Shown: piece by piece, positions 18,672-24,854 of the stretch
Layout of the letters: each line of letters starts with the position of its first letter
Numbering within the stretch: the stretch's first letter is position 1
Source: Chromera velia
Lineage: Eukaryota > Sar > Chromeraceae
Assembly: GCA_018398765.1 (NCBI GenBank)
Contig: JAHBMJ010001600.1
Location: 1-27,500 of the forward strand
Direction: 5' to 3'
Length of the DNA stretch: 27,500 bases
Notes under the pieces: generated by a model
What the model was told of the DNA's origin: nothing
Databases searched by the model: none
The model's input: the letters and a program-made list of their open reading frames with translations, nothing else
Translations under genes and position numbers: made by a program

Positions 18672-19355
18672 TCAGAGGAGATCCTCAAGGACCCCAGCAC
18701 CCTCACCCCCCCCCTTCTCCGAGGAGTCAGAACCGTCATCACTCGCCTTCTGGAGATCTGAAGATTCGCTGAGAGCGTCTGCAATTGGATCAGAATGGGT
18801 AACGGGGTTTGACAATCTTCCAGTTTCCTTCTTCGTTCCTGTTCGTGTAGAAGGAGGTTGATTTGGTTGTACGGGTGCTTCTCCCGCGGGAGAGGACGAT
18901 GGCGAAGGGGGAGAAGGAGAAGGATTCGGAGCTCCTGGCAAACCAGAAGCAGCCGCGGCGGCATCACCAACAGTCGCGGAAGCCGATGGCAAAGGGGAAG
19001 AAGGAGAAGGATTCGGAGCTCCTGGCAAACCAGAAGCAGCCGCGGCCGCATCACCAACAGTCGCGGAAGCCGATGGCGAAGGGGAAGAAGGAGAAGGATT
19101 CGGAGCTCCTGGCAAACCAGAAGCAGCTGCGGCGGCATCACCAACAGTCGCGGAAGCCGATGGCGAAGGGGAAGAAGGAGAAGGATTCGGAGCTCCTGAC
19201 AATCCAGAAGCGGAAGCGGTAGCATGCCCCATTCCTGCATACAGACACCCAATACAGTCATATCTTCGGCTCGATGCAAATGCAGAAGCGCACCGCCATT
19301 GGGCTACAGAAAGAGAGACAAACAGAGGCACGAGGCTCGCAAGAGTCACTTCCAT
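18672..19355 (-). CDS. Signal-peptide protein with 29-residue Ala/Ser/Pro repeats, possible plastid import leader
   Basis: The 227-aa frame starts at ATG 19355, chosen because it gives a classic signal peptide (MEVTLASLVPLFVSLSVAQ, then WRCASA). An in-frame ATG lies 11 codons upstream at 19388. Cleavage after ASA would leave Phe at +1 (ASA/FASSRR), the context used by plastid-destined proteins of diatoms and other algae with red complex plastids. After a short Cys-containing segment come about 3.5 repeats of a 29-residue unit (SGLPGAPNPSPSS, then SASATVGDAAAAA). An acidic, Ser-rich tail ends VLEDLL. There is no catalytic motif; a secreted or plastid-surface low-complexity protein is possible. 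A GTGAGG donor-like site near 18714 means further exons may exist. The 87-bp DNA repeat keeps other frames open as well, so coding status is not certain. Confidence 0.5.
   Translation of the reverse strand: MEVTLASLVPLFVSLSVAQWRCASAFASSRRYDCIGCLYAGMGHATASASGLSGAPNPSPSSPSPSASATVGDAAAAASGLPGAPNPSPSSPSPSASATVGDAAAAASGLPGAPNPSPSSPLPSASATVGDAAAAASGLPGAPNPSPSPPSPSSSPAGEAPVQPNQPPSTRTGTKKETGRLSNPVTHSDPIADALSESSDLQKASDDGSDSSEKGGGEGAGVLEDLL
18900..19205. repeat. 87-bp minisatellite, about 3.5 copies
   Basis: GGATTCGGAGCTCCTGGCAA recurs at 18922, 19009, 19096 and 19183, exactly 87 bp apart, with only scattered substitutions between units. The period equals 29 codons. On the minus strand it encodes the Ala/Ser/Pro repeat of the 18672-19355 frame. 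Confidence 0.95.
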
Positions 19356-19388
19356 GCAGTTCTGTAAAAGCACCTTTCCTCCGTACAT

Positions 19389-19870
19389 TGCAATGCAGTT
19401 GATCCGCCGTCTAATCGTGCCCCAAGGAGCTGTCAGTTGAATGCATTGGGACTTGAACTTTCACAGTTTGAACGAACAGGGCGGGTGATTTCATTGCAAC
19501 TTTGGGGGGCCAATTGAAACCCCGGTTTTCACAGAGCGAGCAAGAGAAGTCTCGGTCATGCACTATGAAATCGGCCTCGCAACATCAAAAGGGCCGCGCG
19601 TGGCTTCGATAAAAAAAGTGAATGCGTGAATGACTGACCAGCTGCCCCGTAGAGGCGAAATCCCGGAGTCACGGAAAGGCGGTCTCGTTCTCGCTCTGCA
19701 TTCGTTCTCCTTCGGGGACCTGGTACAGCTGTGCCGATTGATGGTGGGATCAGCGTTTGTTAGCACGTTTCAGCGAAGGTGCAAGCACAGGGAAACAGGG
19801 AGACCAAGCAGGAGACAGGAGCAGTTCACACAGTAAGCACGCAAGTCTGGTGCCAAAATTCCTTCACTGC
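19389..19870. other. Intergenic region, no supportable gene
   Basis: Short open frames occur on both strands (for example 19630-19836 plus), but none shows a domain, signal peptide or matched splice sites. Confidence 0.4.
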
Positions 19871-20155
19871 TCACTGACCGTTCTCAGGGCGTGAGGGCAG
19901 CAGGTTGGCGATTCTGGGGAATCCTGTGATGTATTTGAGATAAGAAGCTCCGTTGCCATTGGCCTCCTGGCCTGGATAGTACATCCGATCGTTTCTCGCT
20001 TGGGCTGCTTCCTCCAACAGGGCGAGACGTTCCATGTAGCGCGTGTGATTCTCCACGAAACGCCTTCTCTCTTCTTCAGCTGCCAATCTTTTTTCAACCT
20101 CCCATTCTTCTTCCACCTCCTCATCTGAAGACTCCTCCTCGTATGCTCTCTTCAT
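19871..20155 (-). CDS. Small charged protein, NGNGASY family member 1 (94 aa)
   Basis: The frame starts at ATG 20155 (CAAATATGAAG) and ends TGA at 19871. The N-terminal half is strongly acidic and then basic-helical (MKRAYEEESSDEEVEEEWEV, EKRLAAEEERRRFVENHTRY). It is followed by LALLEEAAQARNDRMYYPGQ, a conserved block ANGNGASYLKYITGFPRIAN, and LLPSRPENGQ. The closely spaced minus-strand neighbour at 20569-20907 shares helix, NGNGASY and IANxL motifs in the same order, so the two are tandem duplicates. Sequence similarity continues past the stop. A GTCAGT donor-like site overlaps the last codons in both (ENG/GTCAGT here), so the C-terminus could be spliced. I do not recognise the family. Selection on shared residues between diverged copies is the main support for coding. 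Confidence 0.62.
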   Translation of the reverse strand: MKRAYEEESSDEEVEEEWEVEKRLAAEEERRRFVENHTRYMERLALLEEAAQARNDRMYYPGQEANGNGASYLKYITGFPRIANLLPSRPENGQ

Positions 20156-20568
20156 ATTTGATGGGGAGACAAAGGAGGTATGCAGAGTCTGAGTTCAGAA
20201 ATGTTTCGATGTATGTATTAATATAAGGATAGACGACACCGACGGCAGTGGACCTCAAATGGAATGACCACAGGAACACAGCCTTTGGACGTGAAGCAGA
20301 CCGTTCGATCTGCAGAAGTCGAGGACGGAAACGAAACTCCGTTCTGACGAATCGACAGATAAGCGAGACCTTATTCATTCACCAGCACGTTGGCCTCGAT
20401 CGCAACATCGAAAAGCGCACCGACCACTTCGATCCAAAATGTCAATGAGGGACTGACTCGATGTCTTGAAGCCCGCTGTCACCGACAAGCGCTCAATCTC
20501 TCTCTGTGCTGCCGTCCTCTGTGGATGCGCAGGGGAAAAGGAAGATAAGATCAGGAGACATGAACGCG
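20156..20568 (-). other. Spacer between the paralogues with a possible minus-strand exon (20518-20375)
   Basis: On the minus strand, CATCCACAG/AGGACGG at 20519 starts a 47-codon open block reading RTAAQREIERLSVTAGFKTS, SQSLIDILDRSGRC and ending at TGA 20375. It looks coding and could be a 3' exon of the 20569-20907 gene. However, joining from the GTCAGT donor at the end of that gene puts it out of frame, so it is left unassigned. Confidence 0.3.
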
Positions 20569-20907
20569 TCATGCAGTAAGGGCGCAAACAGCTAGGCTTG
20601 TTCCAAAATCTTTTTCACTGCAGGACTGACTCCAGTTTGGATTCGAGTGCAGGATGTTCGCAATCTTTGCCTCAGAAGACATGTACTCTCGGTACGAAGC
20701 GCCGTTCCCGTTGTACTCATACCCGTGGTAAGCCTCCCTCTCTCTTCTCCCTTCCTCCAACAATTCCAGTCTCCTTCGTTTGATGTTTTCATTCTCATCC
20801 TGCCTCTGCCTGACGAAGTCCTCTTCCCTTCTCTTCTCCCTGTACCACGAGTCGTTAGAACAAAGAGACTCGCTGTCGCTCTCTTGAGTCTCCACAGGTC
20901 TTTCCAT
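20569..20907 (-). CDS. Small charged protein, NGNGASY family member 2 (112 aa)
   Basis: The frame starts at ATG 20907 (AGAATGGAAAG) and ends at 20569. The order matches family member 1: acidic Ser-rich N-terminus (MERPVETQESDSESLCSNDS), basic helix (WYREKRREEDFVRQRQ, then RRRLELLEEGRREREAYHGY), conserved block EYNGNGASYREYMSSEAKIA, then NILHSNPNWSQ. Here the reading frame continues 14 residues beyond the position where member 1 stops. Just at NW there is a GTCAGT followed closely by CTGCAG, so the end of the protein is uncertain. There is no signal peptide or transmembrane segment; the charge pattern suggests a soluble cytosolic or nuclear protein. It lies about 0.41 kb upstream of member 1 in the same orientation. 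Function unknown. Confidence 0.62.
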   Translation of the reverse strand: MERPVETQESDSESLCSNDSWYREKRREEDFVRQRQDENENIKRRRLELLEEGRREREAYHGYEYNGNGASYREYMSSEAKIANILHSNPNWSQSCSEKDFGTSLAVCALTA

Positions 20908-21454
20908 TCTGATGAATCGAACCCGTCTACGTGCTTTCGAGAGTCAAGGTCTCCTTGAGAGTCGTCTGGTTTTATTAATAGAACTGAATCTCTCTCTCTG
21001 CTCTATCTCAATTTGGTCAGCACACTCAATCCAATGAAAAGCCCGTCAGATCAATCGAGATGATGGAATGTCATTTCTCTGGGGCATTGCAGGACCAATG
21101 CAGGTGCACCAAGGTGGGATCTGACTGATTGATGTGCAATGATGTGCACGTGTTGCAAACTTGTGACGCGGAATCTGCGCCCGCAACACACTTAATTCAC
21201 CCGGCCTGCAGGCTTTCGTGTTGCATTTGCATGCATTGCATGTATCGGTCATGCAGCTGCTCGCCAATCTGCATGGTGCACTCATGGTGCACTCCGATTG
21301 CACTCCGTGCATGGCAGACCGTGCATGCGAGTGGCCCGGAAAGCGAAATTATAACTTTGTATCATGCAGCCAGCTTTGGACGTACTCGGAGTATATACTC
21401 TCCGAGTTGCCAGCTGTCTGAGATGTTTTACACGATTGATTACAGAGAAGAAGC
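20908..21454. promoter_or_regulatory. TGCA-rich intergenic region upstream of the paralogue pair
   Basis: No gene is seen. From about 21080 to 21335 the tetramer TGCA and longer forms (TTGCATGCATTGCATG, GGTGCACTCATGGTGCACTC) recur more than fifteen times. This resembles a cluster of GCATGC/TGCA-type transcription factor sites. It lies at the 5' side of member 2, which fits a promoter role, but that is inference. Confidence 0.4.
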
Positions 21455-21712
21455 TCAATTGACTCGAAGAGGTGTTCGATTCTGAGCACCTCTTCTGCGC
21501 AGGCAGGTTCCAAAGATGTTGTCCGGATCTATGATTCCAAACAACACCTTACTGAGTCGTAGACAACGGAGTGCGTTGCCTGCTTTGTCCTTCTGAGACC
21601 ATACCCAGCGCTTCACCATGCTGTTGCACAATTTCTGTTCCTTGACAGGGTTTCCTGCTTCAGGTATGGTAGAAGACCGCCCCCGATACCTGTTGGAGAT
21701 CTTTTTGGGCAT
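21455..21712 (-). CDS. Possible small basic protein (85 aa), hypothetical
   Basis: ATG at 21712 opens 85 codons with the central segment LCNSMVKRWVWSQKDKAGNA and LRLSKVLFGIIDPDNIFGT. The hydrophobic pattern looks protein-like, but there is no paralogue, domain or splice support. It may equally be a chance frame or the remnant of a gene. Confidence 0.22.
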   Translation of the reverse strand: MPKKISNRYRGRSSTIPEAGNPVKEQKLCNSMVKRWVWSQKDKAGNALRCLRLSKVLFGIIDPDNIFGTCLRRRGAQNRTPLRVN

Positions 21713-22196
21713 GTTGCTGACTTCTGAACGGCCTTGAAACAGTCTCTTGTCGTGTCCATGCCGCTTTGGGGTTGTTTCTGGAATCTAAAGGGGCGCCCCA
21801 ATTTGCGCCGGTCAGTGGCTGGGGGGGAGGGCAATGTTCGACCCTCCACGGCAAAAGCATGTACTCGCGTTGCTTTGTGAGATTCGTGAGAGCCCTTCAA
21901 GTGAGGGAACGGCCGGCCCCTGGATTAATTTGACGGTAGGGACGAATCTCTGACGTGTCTGTACATGCAGTGTGAGAGAATGTGTCGATCGAGCTAGGGG
22001 AGCATGTACTGACTGATTGCGTGTGCCCGTGCGGACTTGAGAGATCAGGTCTGAGCACAACTATGCGCTCGTCGGAAGGGAGGTGTGTGCTCCTTCATCA
22101 ATCAATCGATCGACGTGTTTGATCAACACAGAGAGGTGCAGACAGGCGAGACAGAAAGATCTCGGGGACATTGCAAGCAGACATCCATCGGCAGCA
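21713..22196. other. Intergenic region, no supportable gene
   Basis: I see no convincing gene, RNA or repeat beyond short chance open frames on the minus strand. Confidence 0.4.
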
Positions 22197-22331
22197 TGAC
22201 TCGATCAAGTTTTCTTCTGTGTGTACCTGTTTTCGATTTGGTTGTTTCAGCTGCCGGTATTCTTCTGGGTGCTGCTTGTCTTGTGCATGCATGGAGGGTC
22301 GGCTCTAGTGGGTCACACCTGCAGCGGTGAG
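22197..22331 (+). CDS. Possible signal-peptide or single-TM exon (44 aa)
   Basis: ATG at 22197 opens MTRSSFLLCVPVFDLVVSAA followed by GILLGAACLVHAWR and stops after HLQR. The hydrophobic run would serve as a signal peptide or membrane anchor. CTGCAGCG/GTGAGA at its end is a plausible donor, so this may be a first exon. No second exon was identified, and it directly precedes repeat A copy 2 by ~215 bp. Weakly supported. Confidence 0.2.
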
Positions 22332-22546
22332 AAGGCCAAAGGGGGCAAGAAGGGAAGTTCGACGTGCGCGCAGTGACTTCACCACAGTGACTGCATACAC
22401 TTACTCATCATTTTCGATTCTCTTTTCCTCTTCCCCCTGCCGCCACACCGACCTGCTGTTGGTCAGCCCTCATCTATGTTTGTGCCCAGTCTGACGCCGT
22501 CTCTTCCCTCCTGCTTTCCTCTGTGTGTGCCTGCCTGTTTGTGTTG

Positions 22547-22753
22547 CAACGACCGGACCAACGACGAGAGCGTCTAGATTGGGCGAGTTGATGAAGGAGG
22601 ACGCTGGGGCCAGTGGAGAGCCGAACGAGCACTGGAGAGGCGCTCCCTGTACATGACCGAGTGCTCAAACGGAGACGGTGAAGGAGAAGGAGACGGAAAC
22701 TGAGAAGAAGAAGGAGGCGGAGACGGAGAGAGAAAGGACCGACTTCGAAAGGA
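22547..22753 (+). repeat. Dispersed repeat A, copy 2 (~207 bp)
   Basis: Homologous to 17788-17987 in the same orientation, from CAACGACC to GACCGACTTCGAAA, with longer GA-rich spacing near its end. The frame open in copy 1 has a TAG here after DESV. The copy abuts the RPL7 fragment that starts 38 bp downstream. Confidence 0.85.
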
Positions 22754-22790
22754 ATACTGAAAGGCAGTCGTGTCCGAGTGCCTTACTTTG

Positions 22791-23005
22791 AGAGCCAGGG
22801 TTACAACGAGATCAGAGGGGGCGAGCTCGGAAAGCGCGAGAATCTGAACAATCAGACAGTCAAGAAGATTCACTGGGCAGCGCGCGGTTTGATCCGGTGG
22901 AGAGCATGGCATGTTGTGGACGGAGACGTTGGGAAGGGGAATTGAGGGGCGCCAGATGGAGTCTATGGTTTATTACAATTGAGCCCTGAAGGCTCCAAAG
23001 CCTTT
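22791..23005 (+). pseudogene. Truncated RPL7 pseudogene (end of last exon plus 3' UTR)
   Basis: 22801 onward matches the end of RPL7 exon 6 from TACAACGAGATCAGAGGGGG (16105) through the stop region and into the 3' UTR (GCAGCGCGCGGTTTG, then GGCATGTTG and TTGAGCCCTG). The translated part reads YNEIRGGELGKRENLNNQ against [18 protein letters not shown] in the gene. The stop TAA has become TGG, so the frame reads on. Only the last ~25 codons are present. Because no intron boundary is included, retroposition and DNA duplication cannot be told apart. Confidence 0.9.
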
Positions 23006-24313
23006 TTTGCTTCGCGTACGGCACTCTTTTCTTTCTTGTCTCTGACTTAGAGCTAGAAGCGGTGAAATCGACTGAAGTCAGCAGAGTGGATAGATGTCTG
23101 AATTTAAAGTTTCCAAGAAACTGCTTCTGTATAGGACCAGTGGTGTTTAAGCTGGAATGACTTGCGGTCTGAAGTTGTAGAGTTGTTTGCGAGATGTCGG
23201 AATAGACAATTTCTCATTTTCTGATAATTTTTATGAAACATCAATCATTCATATGCATTATTGTTTGTCAGTGTTTTGATTTTTTTTTGATTGATTGTTT
23301 GATGCAAAGCCATATATGTATACAGTCCCTTCGCAGTTGTTTGAGTGACAATCTAGTTGACTAGTCGATTGAACCTGATTCAGCCATATTCATATATACG
23401 TCGATCAGGGTGCACTATATAAAGAGATTAAAAAAAAAAAAATATACGTACATATTGTGCATGTGCACTATAAAAAGAAGTATATATACGTGATACACCC
23501 AACCAGTTGGGTGAGTGCCTCGGGGGGCATCAGTGGCTTGAATTAAGATCCCGCGCGTGTCTCGACCGTGCATGTTTATGCAAGTGCGCGCTGTTTCAGG
23601 GCCCCCAGGCTGGGCTGAGCTGCCCTTTGAGGCGAAATGTATATTGACTGACCTTGTTTCCTCAAATTAACCAACCGGATCCCCTGGGCATTGATTTGTA
23701 CTAACTTTTTATTTACTGGTGCTAACTGGTGCCTACAGTAATGAACATATATATCTGTCTGAATTCCTAAAATTACTAACAATGTCAACCTACCTACATC
23801 TTTCCTTTATGCACTTCTAATGGGAGTCTCTATTTCCCACACGCACTCTGAAAGGCCTTTTCCTTAGAAAAAAAGACCAAACAAATGGCCAAAAGCAAAC
23901 TATTGTTCTGTTCCCCCGTGCTCCCAGATAAAGCAACACATAAAAAAAAGTATCCGAAAAGGCCGCGTTTCTCTGATCTAACCATCGGGATTCATGCAGA
24001 AAAATATAAAGACTACAGAATAATACAGCTTTCATTGTTTGAATGATTCATTCAAAATCTTCTTTCTGTGTTGTCTAAGAAGCAATCTGAGGATTCTTCT
24101 TTCCGTATGTATTCATGCATGCACTGTCTTCCCTGTCTCGCCATATGCATAGACGGCGCTATGCCTGAACATGCATACCGGAACCACCTACAAAAAGTTG
24201 GTATACAAATCAATGCTCGGGGGATCCGGTGACATCGATCTTGCATGCATGATTGTGTAATATCGATATCAGGGCTTCTCGGCTGATCTCATGCAGCAAA
24301 GCTGAACTACCCC
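23006..24313. other. AT-rich intergenic region with hairpin and duplicated TATA-like motif
   Basis: No gene is seen. GTGCACTATATAAAGAG (23410) and GTGCACTATAAAAAGAAG (23463) form a diverged 53-bp-spaced direct repeat with TATA-box look. CACCCAAC-CA-GTTGGGTG at 23496-23513 is a perfect hairpin. A G/C-rich segment GGGCCCCCAGGCTGGGCTGA lies near 23599. TGCATGCA motifs occur near 24115 and 24243, upstream of the kinase-like gene. Confidence 0.5.
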
Positions 24314-24603
24314 GGGGCTGAAAAATAATTCTCTTATGGCCAGTATGCTGGGACGTGCTTAGCGTCGTGCTATGCATCCACGAACCCTCGTTCAAAATTC
24401 TCTTATCCCACCTGGTTGGATAAGCTTCGCTGACCCCCCCCCACATGGACCTCCCCCTCCCCTGGGTCCCATATGTGCCGCCGCATGGGTTTCCAACCAT
24501 GGGCGCCGCCGCATTTGACCGTGAATCAATCTGCCGTGGACCCCCCCCTAGCTTAATCATTTATCCAACCTGGTGGGATATAAGAGAATTATTTTTCAGC
24601 CCC
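24314..24603. mobile_element. MITE-like element with perfect 24-bp terminal inverted repeat
   Basis: The left end (24314-24337: GGGGCTGAAAAATAATTCTC then TTAT) is perfectly complementary to 24580-24603. Just inside, the phrase CCCACCWGGTTGGATAA follows AATTCTCTTAT at 24396 in the left orientation and also lies inverted next to the right TIR (about 24561-24579), so the inner part is palindromic as well. Both outer ends border G/C homopolymers. No clear target-site duplication and no coding capacity are seen. It lies about 250 bp upstream of the kinase-like gene's proposed start. Confidence 0.7.
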
Positions 24604-24854
24604 CCCCCGAGCGATCGTGTGCATGCATATATATCGCCTTACCTCGCTTAAACTCGCTTAAATTCTATTGTATACTATATAGCTGCTTTCCGGTAAGGGG
24701 AAGTCGGACCGCATGTGCGTACCACTACTTCACAGTGCTGTGCCCATCTACGTGCCTGCAAACCAATGCCTCGCTTTCCCATCGAGGCCTTATCAAGTCG
24801 CTTCAAGGTAGACCTCTTTGCTGAGCGAATCTGAATCTTTCTTCCACTGGCCGC
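24604..24854. promoter_or_regulatory. Immediate upstream region of the kinase-like gene
   Basis: Contains GTGCATGCATATATATCGCC at about 24619 and a TATACTATATAG stretch near 24671, both promoter-like. A CCG/GTAAGG donor-like site at about 24691 could mark a 5' UTR or earlier coding exon. Confidence 0.3.

Noticed and set aside
18858-19222. Plus-strand repeat proteins (KGKKEKDSELLANQKQ type)
   Set aside because: These are antisense readings of the 87-bp minisatellite. The minus strand offers a signal peptide, a non-repeat acidic tail and one continuous frame.
20905-20945. tRNA-like T-arm (GGGTTCGATTC on the minus strand)
   Set aside because: The flanking bases do not pair to form T or acceptor stems, and no D or anticodon arm is found at the right spacing.
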